From VAYN01 sp964540905 (GTDB lineage: Bacteria; Actinomycetota; Thermoleophilia; Solirubrobacterales; 70-9), in the NCBI GenBank assembly GCA_964540905.1, contig CAZIOS010000006.1:1-64000 (forward strand): a stretch of 64,000 bases of DNA, in the 5' to 3' direction. The translations under genes were made by a program, and so were the position numbers. A model generated the notes under the pieces. It worked only from the letters and a program-made list of their open reading frames with translations, searched no databases and was not told the DNA's origin. Every line of letters begins with the position of its first letter. Positions within the stretch are counted from its first letter, which is position 1. This document shows positions 40,087 through 48,451 of this stretch, piece by piece.

Positions 40087-40938
40087 ATGAAGAAGCTCTC
40101 AGCCGCCATCGTCGTCGTCCTCGTCCCGGTGCTCGCCGTGCTGGCGGGCTGCGGCTCCAGCAAGAGCGACTCGACCGCGACCACGGCCAGCACCTGCAAG
40201 CCGGGCCAGCTGCCGACCCACAGCAAGGGGGTGCTGACGGTCGCCACCGACAAGCCCGCCTACCCGCCCTACTTCGAAGGCGACGACCCGAGCAACGGCG
40301 AAGGCTTCGAGAGCGCCGTCGCCTACGCGATCGGCAAGCAGCTCGGCTACCCGCCGGCCAAGGTCAAGTGGACGGTCGAGCCGTTCAACGCCTCCTACGC
40401 GCCGGGGCCGAAAGACTTCGACTTCGACGTCAACGAGATCTCGATCACGCCGGTGCGCGAAAAGGCGGTCGACTTCTCCGCGCCCTACTACAGAGCCAAC
40501 CAGGCGGTGGTGGCGCTGAAGGGCTCCGAAGCGGCCAAGGCGAAGACGCTGGCCGACCTCAAGGGCGCCAAGATCGGGGTCCAGATCAACACCACCAGCC
40601 TGCAGGCGGTCGAAGACTCGATCGAACCGAGCAGCAAGCCGGAAGTCTTCAACGACTCGACCGACGTCATCACCGCGCTCAAGAACGGCCAGGTCGAAGC
40701 GGTCGTGGTCGACCTGCCGACGGCGCTCTACCTGACTGAAGTCCAGGTGCCTACCGCGGCCGTGGTCGGCCAGTTCCCGGCCGAAGGCGGCGACGAGTGG
40801 GGCGCCCTGCTGAGCAAGGGGTCGGCCCTGACCGGGTGCGTCTCGCAGGCGATCGAATCGCTCGAAGCCTCGGGCGAACTCGAAAAGATCACCCAGCGCT
40901 GGATGAGCCAGGCCGCCGGCGCCCCCGAACTTCACTGA
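40087..40938 (+). CDS. Polar amino-acid ABC transporter substrate-binding lipoprotein
   Basis: A 283-residue family-3 solute-binding protein with lipobox LAVLAGC. Family elements are KGVLTVATDKPAYPPYFEGD at the start of the mature domain, GFESAVAYAIGKQLGYPPAK and FDVNEISITPVREKAVDFSA. LKGAKIGVQINTTSLQAVED and LKNGQVEAVVVDLPTALY follow. It binds an amino acid outside the cell; the exact ligand is not apparent. It heads a three-gene operon with the permease (16 bp downstream) and ATPase. No Shine-Dalgarno is seen before ATG 40087. Confidence 0.9.
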   Translation: MKKLSAAIVVVLVPVLAVLAGCGSSKSDSTATTASTCKPGQLPTHSKGVLTVATDKPAYPPYFEGDDPSNGEGFESAVAYAIGKQLGYPPAKVKWTVEPFNASYAPGPKDFDFDVNEISITPVREKAVDFSAPYYRANQAVVALKGSEAAKAKTLADLKGAKIGVQINTTSLQAVEDSIEPSSKPEVFNDSTDVITALKNGQVEAVVVDLPTALYLTEVQVPTAAVVGQFPAEGGDEWGALLSKGSALTGCVSQAIESLEASGELEKITQRWMSQAAGAPELH

Positions 40939-40954
40939 GGCGCTCAGCCGGCGG

Positions 40955-41794
40955 GTGAACGAGACCGCCGCCATCGGCCCCAGCCAGCGCCGGCTCGAAC
41001 GCGAGGCGGCGAAGCGGCGGCAGGCGCGGCGCGGGCAGGCGATCGCCGCCGGTTCCAGCATCGTCGTCCTCGGCGGCCTGGCGGCCCTGGTCCTGACCAG
41101 CCCCGGTTGGCCGGTCGTGCGCGAAACCTTCTTCTCCTGGGGCGAATTCAAGAACTCCTTCCCGGAAGTCCTCGAAGGCTTCTGGCTCGACGTCAAGATC
41201 TTCATGGTGGTCGAGGTCGCGGTGCTGATCCTCGCCCTGGTGCTGGCGCTGATCAAGACCAGCCGGGCGGCGGCGCTGCTGCCGCTGCGGCTGCTGACGG
41301 TCGTCTACGTCGACCTCTTCCGCGGCGTGCCGACGATCCTGCTGATCTACCTGATCGGGTTCGGGGTCCCGGCCCTGGAGCTGACCGGGCTGCCGACCGA
41401 CCCGGTCGTGCTCGGCGGCATCGCCCTCACCCTCGCCTACAGTGCCTACGTCGCCGAGGTCTACCGGGCCGGCATCGGCTCGGTCCACCGCGGCCAGCAC
41501 GACGCCGCGCTCGCGGTCGGTCTCACCCACACCCAGGCGATGCGCCACGTGATCCTGCCGCAGGCCGTGCGGCGGGTGGCGCCGCCGCTGCTGAACGATT
41601 TCGTCGCCCTGCAGAAGGAAGTGGCGCTGATCTCGATCATCGGCCCTCAGGAGGCGTTCCGGATCGCCCAGATCCACCAGGGCGAAAGCTTCAACTACAC
41701 GCCGCTGATCGCGGCGGCGCTGCTCTACCTGGCGATCACGGTGCCGCTGGCGCGCGTCGTCGACCGCATGGGCGGCGCCGGCGGGGTGCGCTGA
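40955..41794 (+). CDS. Amino-acid ABC transporter permease
   Basis: A 279-residue membrane protein of the HisMQ/GlnP type. It has five or six transmembrane segments, the family element VYVDLFRGVPTILLIYLIGF, the EAA loop HRGQHDAALAVGLTHTQAMR, and VILPQAVRRVAPPLLNDFVA. The charged N-terminus (RRLEREAAKRRQARRG) is cytosolic. A single permease gene implies a homodimeric channel. The start is GTG 40955. Its stop overlaps the ATPase start (TGATG). Confidence 0.9.
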   Translation: MNETAAIGPSQRRLEREAAKRRQARRGQAIAAGSSIVVLGGLAALVLTSPGWPVVRETFFSWGEFKNSFPEVLEGFWLDVKIFMVVEVAVLILALVLALIKTSRAAALLPLRLLTVVYVDLFRGVPTILLIYLIGFGVPALELTGLPTDPVVLGGIALTLAYSAYVAEVYRAGIGSVHRGQHDAALAVGLTHTQAMRHVILPQAVRRVAPPLLNDFVALQKEVALISIIGPQEAFRIAQIHQGESFNYTPLIAAALLYLAITVPLARVVDRMGGAGGVR

Positions 41795-42543
41795 TGGCGA
41801 CCCCGGTGCTGGAGCTGCGCAGCGTCACCAAGGCCTTCGGCGAGCGCGAGGTCCTGCGCGGCGTCGACCTGACCGTCGACGAGCACCGGGCGGTGGCCCT
41901 GATCGGCGCCTCGGGATCGGGCAAGTCGACGCTGCTGCGCTGCATCGACCTGCTGATCGAGATCGACGACGGCGACGTCCTGCTCGACGGCGAGGTGATC
42001 ACCGACCCGGCGGTGGCGCCGGTCCCGGTCCGCCGCCGGCTCGGCCTCGTCTTCCAGGCCTACAACCTCTTCCCGCACCTGACGGCGCTGCAGAACGTCG
42101 TCCTCGGGGAGATGCGGGCGCACGGGATCGGCCGCCGTGAGGCGGAGGAGCGGGGGCGGGCGCTGCTCGCCCGCTTCGGCCTCGAGGGCCGCGAGAACGA
42201 CCGCCCCGACGAGCTCTCCGGCGGCCAGCAGCAGCGGGTCGCGATCGCCCGCGCCTTCTCCGGCCGGCCGCGGGCGCTGCTGCTCGACGAGGTCACCAGC
42301 GCCCTCGACCCGGAGCTGGTCGGCGAGGTCCTGGCCGCGGTCCGCGACCTCAAGGCGGAGGGGATGACGATGGTGATCGCCACCCACGAGATGAGCTTCG
42401 CCCGCGAGGTCGCCGACGAGGTCGCCTTCCTGCACGAGGGCCGCATCCTCGAGCAGGGCCCGCCGGCGCAGGTGCTCGAATCGCCCGCGCGCCCGGAGAC
42501 CAAGCGCTTCCTCAGCCGCCTGCTCGAGGCGGGGCGCATCTAG
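41794..42543 (+). CDS. Amino-acid ABC transporter ATPase
   Basis: A 249-residue ABC ATPase. It has Walker A GASGSGKST, the Q loop VFQAYNLFPHLTALQNVVLG and the signature LSGGQQQRVAIARAF. Walker B LLLDEVTSALDPE and the H-loop IATHEMSFAREV complete the set. The VFQAYNLFPH Q-loop and DEVTSALDPE are characteristic of polar amino-acid importers. It is coupled to the permease by a one-base overlap. A terminator-like hairpin follows at 42546. Confidence 0.93.
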   Translation: MATPVLELRSVTKAFGEREVLRGVDLTVDEHRAVALIGASGSGKSTLLRCIDLLIEIDDGDVLLDGEVITDPAVAPVPVRRRLGLVFQAYNLFPHLTALQNVVLGEMRAHGIGRREAEERGRALLARFGLEGRENDRPDELSGGQQQRVAIARAFSGRPRALLLDEVTSALDPELVGEVLAAVRDLKAEGMTMVIATHEMSFAREVADEVAFLHEGRILEQGPPAQVLESPARPETKRFLSRLLEAGRI

Positions 42544-42545
42544 CG

Positions 42546-42566
42546 GCGCGGTTCCGCGCGCCTTTT
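42546..42566 (+). terminator. Terminator after the amino-acid ABC operon
   Basis: Stem GCGCG/CGCGC with loop GTTC is followed by GCCTTTT, a short T-run. It lies 2 bp after the ATPase stop codon and separates that operon from the downstream promoter. Confidence 0.6.
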
Positions 42567-42577
42567 AATCAAAATAT

Positions 42578-42607
42578 TTGACGCACCTGACGGAATGGTG
42601 TTATGTT
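42578..42607 (+). promoter_or_regulatory. Promoter of tRNA-Thr and the downstream operon
   Basis: TTGACG (42578-42583) and TATGTT (42602-42607) are separated by 18 bp, a good vegetative-type promoter in an AT-rich patch. It lies about 53 bp upstream of the tRNA-Thr 5' end. No other promoter could be seen before the ArgRS-like gene. Confidence 0.6.
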
Positions 42608-42659
42608 CGCGCCGAATCGATCAGTCAGGGGAGTTAGCGGCTGAGAGAGGGACATACCC

Positions 42660-42732
42660 GCACCCGTGCCTTAATCGGTTAAAGGGACGGCATTGTAAGC
42701 CGTAGATCCGGGTTCGAGCCCCGGCGGGTGCT
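42660..42732 (+). tRNA. tRNA-Thr (UGU)
   Basis: Acceptor GCACCCG/CGGGTGC with discriminator T, and anticodon stem ACGGC/GCCGT with loop ATTGTAA (anticodon TGT). The D arm has a less common CCTT/AAGG stem, and the T arm is CCGGG-TTCGAGC-CCCGG. It ends only 47 bp before the ArgRS-like start codon. Confidence 0.93.
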
Positions 42733-42779
42733 TCAGCAAAACGACGGTGGGAGCCGTCTGCGCGCTGAGGCAAAAGGGC

Positions 42780-44465
42780 ATGAATCTCTTCGACTATTTC
42801 GACAGCTTGGGCAGGGAACCGGGGCAGGCGCGGTGGGCGCCCCGGGCCCCGTACCGGCCGCAGCCGGACTTCGATCTGATGTTGGTGCCGCGGGTCTCGG
42901 CCTGGGCGCAAGACGCCGAGTCCCGGGCCCAGCTCGAGCGGGTCGAGGCCGAGCCCTGGGCCGATGCGGTCGCGGTGCGGGACGACCAGGTGCGGCTGCG
43001 CCTCGCCGCCGACTGGGTCGAGCGGACCGGGGCGGCGCTGGCGGCGGGGGAGTGGCGTGGCGCCGACGCCGACCTCGTCGACGGCCGCCGCTACGCCGTC
43101 TACTTCTGGGGCGCCAACACGACCAAGGCGCTGCACATCGGCCACCTCCGCAACCTCGCGATCGGCCACGCGCTCGGCGCCGCGCTCGAGCAGTCCGGCG
43201 GCCGGGTCGAGCGCCGCAGCCTGATCTGCGACGTTGGCCGCAGCATGGGCGAGGCGATGGCGGGCGTCGTCCAGAGCGGCCGCGACCAGCAGGCCTGGCC
43301 CGACGGCGGCGAGAAGAGCGACCACTTCGTCGGCTACTGCTATGCCGACTACGTCACCGCCAGCCGCAACGGCGACGGCGACGCCGACGGCGCCGAGGAC
43401 TCGGTCGCGCGCGAGGAGGCGCTGTACAACGACAAGGCCGACGAGCTGATGATGAGCGTGCTCGGCGGCGATCAGTCGGCGCTGGAACTGTGGTCGAAGA
43501 CGCGCGCCTGGGTGATCTCCGGCCAGCGCAAGACCCTGGCCCGGCTCGGGATCTCCTTCGACAAGGTGATCTTCGAGTCCGACTTCCTGCCCGAGGTCGC
43601 CGAGCTGACCAACCTCGGGCTCGGCGAAGGCCGGCTGGTCCGCCGCGGCGACGGGATGGTGATGTACCTGACCGAGCGCGAGGAGATGGAGGAGATGCCG
43701 CTGGTGCGGGTCGACGGCCTGCCGACCCAGCACATGCGGGCGCTCGCCTACTGGGCGGCGGCGCCGGAGCTGGAGGACGTCACCTCGCTGCAGGTCTGCG
43801 GCAACGAGTGGGTTGCCCACGTCACCTGCCGGCGCAAGCTGATGGACGAGCTCGGCAGCGCCAACGGCGGCGCCGTCGCCAACGGCGGCAACGGCCACGG
43901 CCACGGCGGCCCGCCCACCCACGACGTCTTCCACGGCATGGTCGCCCGCCACCGGGAAGCGATCACCTCGAGCAAGGAAGGGGCGCAGCTGATCGACGAC
44001 CTGACCGAGTGGGTCGAGGCGCGGATCGAGGCCGACCCGGAGCTCGACGCGGTGCGCCGCCGCCATCCCGACCCGGACCGGATCGCGCCGCGGGTCGCCC
44101 TCGGCTTCTTCCTCCAGCACCCGAGCACGAAGCGGATCGACTTCGAGCCGGGCCGGGTGCTGGAGCGCGACCAGAGCCTCGGCTGGAACCTGGCCTGTGC
44201 CCAGGCCCAGACCGGCGGCGCCGCGCCGCTGGCCGCCGGCGGCGCCGGCGAGGACCCCGACTACCGCTTCGCCGTCGTCCAGTCGCAGATGCACCGGCGC
44301 CACCTGCGCAGCTCGGTCGAGGGGCTCGACGTGCTGCCGCTGGCCCGCTACGTCTCCCACTTCGCCCGCTGGTACCAGGAGCGCGAGCGCTCACCCGAGG
44401 TGGAGCGGGTCTCGCAGGCGCTGATCGAGCGGGGCCTGAACGGGCTCGGGCTGGAGGCGGCGTGA
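42780..44465 (+). CDS. Arginyl-tRNA synthetase-like protein (cluster aaRS paralogue)
   Basis: A 561-residue class I synthetase-like protein, most similar to ArgRS. The HIGH motif lies in NTTKALHIGHLRNLAIGHAL (about residues 117-136), followed by ArgRS-like VERRSLICDVGRSMGEAMAG. The KMSKS region is AITSSKEGAQLIDDL, a relaxed form as in many ArgRS. A shortened DALR-like end (PLARYVSHFARWYQERE) remains. The N-terminal Add1-like domain is reduced, so it looks like a paralogue rather than the housekeeping enzyme. The most likely role is activating arginine or an analogue for a specialised metabolite. The start is ATG 42780; GTG 42747 is possible. It is coupled to pabAB. Confidence 0.75.
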   Translation: MNLFDYFDSLGREPGQARWAPRAPYRPQPDFDLMLVPRVSAWAQDAESRAQLERVEAEPWADAVAVRDDQVRLRLAADWVERTGAALAAGEWRGADADLVDGRRYAVYFWGANTTKALHIGHLRNLAIGHALGAALEQSGGRVERRSLICDVGRSMGEAMAGVVQSGRDQQAWPDGGEKSDHFVGYCYADYVTASRNGDGDADGAEDSVAREEALYNDKADELMMSVLGGDQSALELWSKTRAWVISGQRKTLARLGISFDKVIFESDFLPEVAELTNLGLGEGRLVRRGDGMVMYLTEREEMEEMPLVRVDGLPTQHMRALAYWAAAPELEDVTSLQVCGNEWVAHVTCRRKLMDELGSANGGAVANGGNGHGHGGPPTHDVFHGMVARHREAITSSKEGAQLIDDLTEWVEARIEADPELDAVRRRHPDPDRIAPRVALGFFLQHPSTKRIDFEPGRVLERDQSLGWNLACAQAQTGGAAPLAAGGAGEDPDYRFAVVQSQMHRRHLRSSVEGLDVLPLARYVSHFARWYQERERSPEVERVSQALIERGLNGLGLEAA

Positions 44466-46624
44466 TGCGGACCCTGCTGGTCGACAACCACGACTCCTAC
44501 ACCTACAACGTCTTCCACCTGCTGGCGGCGGCCTCGGGCGAGGAGCCGGTCGTGGTCAACAACGACGCCGTCTCCTGGCGGGTGCTCTCGCGCTCGGACT
44601 TCGACGCGATCGTGCTCTCGCCGGGACCGGGGCGGCCGGAACGCTGGCACGACTTCGGCGTCTGCCGCGACATCCTCCGCTACAGCGAGATCCCGGTGCT
44701 GGGGATCTGCCTCGGCCACCAGGGTCTCGGCCACCTGCTCGACGGCGTCGTCGGCACCGCGCCGATGGCGATGCACGGCCGCCTCAGCCAGGTCCACCAC
44801 GCCGACACCGGCCTCTTCGCGGGGATCCCGCAGGGCTTCTCGGTGGTCCGCTACCACTCGCTCGCGGTGACCAGCTCGATGGGCCCCGAGGGCAGCGTCA
44901 TCGCCTGGGCCGACGACGGCGTCGTGATGGGGATCGAGCACCGCAGCCGGCCGCTGTGGGGGGTCCAGTTCCACCCCGAGTCGATCGCCACCGAACACGG
45001 GCGCGCGATCGCCGAAAACTTCTACGCCCTCGCCAGCCGCCACCGGCGGCCCCGGCCACAGGGCAGCTTGCGTTCCGCGTCGGGGCCGGTGCAGTCGGAT
45101 CGGCGTCCACGTTCCCAGGGCGGCGAATCGAGCGTGGAGCTGCATCTGCGCGAGATCGCCGGTGAGCCGTCGACGGAGATTCTGTTCGAACGGCTCTTCG
45201 GTGATGCCGATCACGCATTCTGGCTCGACAGCGCCGATGCCCCGACGCGGCTCGCACAGTCCTCCTTCCTCGGTACCAGCGCCGGCGAGGAGGGCTGCGT
45301 GCTCGAGTACGACGTCGAGGCGGGCGCGGTGGCGATCGACCGCGGCGGCGAGCGCACGGTCGAGCAGCGCTCGATCTTCGAGCTGCTCGACCGCGAACTG
45401 GCGGCGCTCGGGGTGCGGACGCCGGACGGCGACGTCCCCGGCCTGCTCGGCGGCTTCGTCGGCTACCTCGGCTACGAGTGCAAAGCCGACTGCGGCGCCG
45501 TCAACGTCCACCGCTCCGACCTGCCCGACGCGGCGCTGATGCTGGCCAACCGCGTCGTCGCCGTCGACCACGTCCGCCGCCGCACCCACCTGGTCGCGAC
45601 CTCGCGCGGCGACGGCGACGCGGCCGAGCGCTGGCTCGACCAGGCCGAGGCGGCGGTGGCGGCGGCGCTGGCCGACCCGACCGAGACGCCGCTGCCGGCG
45701 CCGGAGCCGGGCGCCGACGAAGGCCACGTCAGCTTCCGCTGCGGCCGCGGGCGCGAGCGCTATCTCGCCGACATCGGCCGCTGTCAGGCCGAACTCGCCG
45801 CCGGCGAGTCCTACGAGGTCTGCCTCACCGACCAGATCTCGACCGACGCCAGCCCCGACCCCTTCGACCTCTACCGCACACTGCGCCGCAGCAACCCGGC
45901 CCCCTTCGCCGCCTACCTGCGGTTCGGCGAGCGGGCGATCGTCAGCTCCTCGCCCGAGCGCTTCCTCTCGGTCGATCGCCGGCGCCAGGTCCAGGCGCGG
46001 CCGATCAAGGGGACGATCTCGCGCAGCGAGGACCCGGTCCAGGACGCCGCCCGGCGCGAGGGCCTGCGCGAAGACGAAAAGACCCAGGCCGAGCACCTGA
46101 TGATCGTCGACCTGCTGCGCAACGACCTCGGCCGGGTCTGCGACGTCGACAGCGTCCGCGTCCCCGAGCTGATGGCGGTCGAGCCCTACGCGACCGTGCA
46201 CCAGGTCGTCTCGACGATCACCGGCACCCTCGAGCGGGGGCGCACGGCGGCCGAGTGCGTGCGCGTCTGCTTCCCCGGCGGCTCGATGACCGGGGCGCCG
46301 AAGGAGCGGACGATGGAGATCATCGACGACCTTGAGGACGAGGCCCGCGGCGTCTACTCGGGGGCGATCGGCTACTTCGGCCTCGACGGCAACACCGACC
46401 TCAGCATCGTCATCCGCACGATCGTGATGCGGCCGGGGCGGACGACGATCGGCGCCGGCGGCGCGATCGTGATGCAGTCCGACCCGGAGGAGGAGTTCGA
46501 CGAGATCCTGCTGAAGGCGCGGGCGCCGATGGCGGCGGTGGCGCGGGCGGTCACCGGCAGCGACTCCGCCGACGCCTGGAGCGTCGAGTTAGAGCCAGCG
46601 CTGGCGCAAACCGGAGCGACATGA
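44465..46624 (+). CDS. pabAB: Aminodeoxychorismate synthase, fused amidotransferase-PabB
   Basis: A 719-residue fusion. The class I amidotransferase comes first: NHDSYTYNVFHLL, catalytic Cys in GICLGHQGLGHLL, and FHPES near residue 175. A chorismate-binding PabB domain follows: GGFVGYLGYECKADCG, SYEVCLTDQIS, IVSSSPERFLSV, and RPIKGTISRSEDP. The last carries the Lys that distinguishes aminodeoxychorismate from anthranilate synthases. It makes 4-amino-4-deoxychorismate from chorismate and glutamine. With the PapB-like mutase downstream the route points to p-aminophenylalanine-type products rather than folate. It overlaps the ArgRS-like stop by one base and the GNAT start by four. Confidence 0.9.
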   Translation: MRTLLVDNHDSYTYNVFHLLAAASGEEPVVVNNDAVSWRVLSRSDFDAIVLSPGPGRPERWHDFGVCRDILRYSEIPVLGICLGHQGLGHLLDGVVGTAPMAMHGRLSQVHHADTGLFAGIPQGFSVVRYHSLAVTSSMGPEGSVIAWADDGVVMGIEHRSRPLWGVQFHPESIATEHGRAIAENFYALASRHRRPRPQGSLRSASGPVQSDRRPRSQGGESSVELHLREIAGEPSTEILFERLFGDADHAFWLDSADAPTRLAQSSFLGTSAGEEGCVLEYDVEAGAVAIDRGGERTVEQRSIFELLDRELAALGVRTPDGDVPGLLGGFVGYLGYECKADCGAVNVHRSDLPDAALMLANRVVAVDHVRRRTHLVATSRGDGDAAERWLDQAEAAVAAALADPTETPLPAPEPGADEGHVSFRCGRGRERYLADIGRCQAELAAGESYEVCLTDQISTDASPDPFDLYRTLRRSNPAPFAAYLRFGERAIVSSSPERFLSVDRRRQVQARPIKGTISRSEDPVQDAARREGLREDEKTQAEHLMIVDLLRNDLGRVCDVDSVRVPELMAVEPYATVHQVVSTITGTLERGRTAAECVRVCFPGGSMTGAPKERTMEIIDDLEDEARGVYSGAIGYFGLDGNTDLSIVIRTIVMRPGRTTIGAGGAIVMQSDPEEEFDEILLKARAPMAAVARAVTGSDSADAWSVELEPALAQTGAT

Positions 46625-47130
46625 CCGAGCCGATCTCGACCGAGCCCGAGGCGACGCCTCGAGCGGCTTCACAGTGGGGCATTCGGCCCGCCGGGGAGGG
46701 CGACGCGGCGACGGTCGCGGCCGCCGTCGGCGAGCTGCTCGACGAGCTCGGCGGCCGCCAGCCGGCGCCGGCGGAGCTGGATGCCGAGGTGCGAGCCGCC
46801 CTCGCCGACCAGGCCGGCGCGACCTTGCTGCTGGCGGAGGCCGGCGGCGAGCTAATCGGCGTCCTCAGCGCTAGCTGGCAGCGGGCGATCCACGTCCCCG
46901 GTCCCTACGCGACGATCCAGGACCTCTGGGTGCGGCGCGACTGGCGCAGCCAGGCGGTCGGGGCGGGGCTGGTGGCGGCCTTGGCCGAGCTGGCCGGCGA
47001 GCGCGGGGTGGCGCGGATCGAGGTCGGGCTGCCGCGCGAGACCTTCGCCGCGATCGGCGCCACCGAGGCCTTCTACCGGAGCAACGGGTTCGAGCACCTG
47101 GGCCCGCGGATGCGGCGGTTGCTGCCGTGA
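46621..47130 (+). CDS. GNAT-family N-acetyltransferase
   Basis: A 169-residue GNAT: GIRPAGEGDAATVAAAVGEL, TLLLAEAGGELIGVLSASWQ, and the acetyl-CoA loop QDLWVRRDWRSQAVGAGLVA (R/QxxGxG). The C-terminal AFYRSNGFEHLGPRM is typical. It would acetylate an amine of a pathway intermediate, and the deacetylase-like gene that overlaps it by 4 bases could remove the group later, as in protecting-group logic. The start is ATG 46621. Confidence 0.85.
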   Translation: MTEPISTEPEATPRAASQWGIRPAGEGDAATVAAAVGELLDELGGRQPAPAELDAEVRAALADQAGATLLLAEAGGELIGVLSASWQRAIHVPGPYATIQDLWVRRDWRSQAVGAGLVAALAELAGERGVARIEVGLPRETFAAIGATEAFYRSNGFEHLGPRMRRLLP

Positions 47131-48140
47131 GCGCCGAGCTGGTGATGGTCGAGCAGCGCCCGGGGCGCGACGACGACGCTCCTTGGATCGTCGAAGGCGG
47201 CCGCCGCCTGGCCGGCCAGGACAGCGGCCGTCGCCTGGTCGAGCTGCGCCGCGGCCTCCGCCGCCACGCCGGCGTGGCGGCGGTCGCGACCGCGGTCACC
47301 GACGCCGAGCTGGAGCGGACGCTGGCGGCCCTGCACGACCGCGACTACCTCGAGGCGCTGGCGGCGGTCGACGCGGCGGAGGCGGTGCTGGAGGGCTTCG
47401 CGCCGCCCGGCCTCGAGCCCGACATCCCGGTCAGCCCCGGCCTCGTCGTCGCCGCCCGCGAGGCGGTGCGGACGGCGATCGCCGCCGCCGCGGAGCTGCT
47501 CGGCGGCGCCCGCTTCGCCTACGCGGTCTGCCGGCCGCCCGGCCACCACGCCGGCCCCGGCTTCCTCGGCGGCTACTGCTACCTCAACTCGGCGGCGGCG
47601 GCGGTGCGCACGCTCGACGCGGGTGGCCTCGGCCCGGTCGGCGTCCTCGACCTCGACCTCCACTACCCGAACGGGACCTCGGAGCTGGTCGAGCGGATCG
47701 AGGGGGCGACGCTGCACTCGCTGCACGCGGCGCCGGTCACCAACGTCGCCCCCGGCACGCGGCTGCCGCGGGTCGCCGGCGAACGGACCGTTGCCTTCGA
47801 GGCCGCTCCCGGCGAAGACGAGTACCTGCGGGAGGTCGCCGCTTCGGTCGGCTCCCTCGCCGCCAAGTCCCGTGCCCTCGTCGTCTCGCTCGGCTACGAC
47901 ACGGTCGCCGGCGACCCCCACGGCGGCTGGGACTTCGAGCCGGAGGTCTTCACCGAGGTCGGTCGCCTGCTGGCCGCCGCCGGGCTGCCGGTCTGCGTGG
48001 TCCAGGAGGGCGGCTACGCGCTGGCGGCGCTGGCCGCCTGCAGCCACGCCTTCGCCAGTGGCCTGCTGGAGGAGCGCGAAGGTCATTTCCGTCGCGTAGC
48101 GGTAGAAAAGACCTGCGCGCCCGGGGAGCTGACCGCATGA
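47127..48140 (+). CDS. Histone-deacetylase-family amidohydrolase
   Basis: A 337-residue arginase/deacetylase-fold enzyme. The active-site elements are ICRPPGHHAGPGF-like (VCRPPGHHAGPGFLGGYCYL, His pair), the zinc ligands D and H in VLDLDLHYPNGTSE, the third Asp in SLGYDTVAGDPHGG, and the catalytic Tyr in VQEGGYALAALAA. HH after the zinc Asp is HY here, but all ligands remain. Such enzymes remove acetyl groups from polyamines or amines. Its pairing with the GNAT argues for deacetylation of a metabolite. The start is GTG 47127. Confidence 0.85.
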   Translation: MSAELVMVEQRPGRDDDAPWIVEGGRRLAGQDSGRRLVELRRGLRRHAGVAAVATAVTDAELERTLAALHDRDYLEALAAVDAAEAVLEGFAPPGLEPDIPVSPGLVVAAREAVRTAIAAAAELLGGARFAYAVCRPPGHHAGPGFLGGYCYLNSAAAAVRTLDAGGLGPVGVLDLDLHYPNGTSELVERIEGATLHSLHAAPVTNVAPGTRLPRVAGERTVAFEAAPGEDEYLREVAASVGSLAAKSRALVVSLGYDTVAGDPHGGWDFEPEVFTEVGRLLAAAGLPVCVVQEGGYALAALAACSHAFASGLLEEREGHFRRVAVEKTCAPGELTA

Positions 48141-48451
48141 GCGCCGCCGCCGAGGGCCTGGAGCCGTTCCGCCGCCGGCTCGACCGGATCGACGACGAGA
48201 TCGCCCGCCTGCTCGGCGAGCGCTTCGAGATCTGCCGCGAAGTCGCCCGCTACAAGAGCGAGCACGAGATCCCGATGATGCAGCCGGGCCGGGTCGAGGA
48301 GGTGCGCGCCCGCTACCTCGCTCGCGGCGCCGCCGTCGACCTGCCGGCCGAGTTCAGCGGCGACCTCTTCGATCTCCTGATCGCCGCCACCTGCAAGGAG
48401 GAGGACGAGTTGATGGCGGCGCTGGCGGCGGAGAGGGGGAGCGGGGTATGA
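48137..48451 (+). CDS. AroQ-type (PapB-like) chorismate / aminodeoxychorismate mutase
   Basis: A 104-residue AroQ mutase: PFRRRLDRIDDEIARLLGER and FEICREVARYKSEHEIPMMQ. The MMQPGRVEEVRARYLARGA segment and LIAATCKEEDELM resemble PapB/CmlD-type 4-amino-4-deoxychorismate mutases more than plain AroQ proteins. It would convert aminodeoxychorismate from the neighbouring PabAB to 4-amino-4-deoxyprephenate. A PapC-like dehydrogenase and an aminotransferase are not in the window. The start is ATG 48137, overlapping the deacetylase stop; it overlaps the P450 by 4 bases. Confidence 0.78.
   Translation: MSAAAEGLEPFRRRLDRIDDEIARLLGERFEICREVARYKSEHEIPMMQPGRVEEVRARYLARGAAVDLPAEFSGDLFDLLIAATCKEEDELMAALAAERGSGV

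Noticed and set aside
42620..42680. TPP-riboswitch-like string GGCTGAGAGAGGGACAT followed by ACCCG upstream of tRNA-Thr
   Set aside because: The second conserved segment (GAACCTGAT) is missing and the ACCCG runs into the tRNA 5' end, so the match is accidental.
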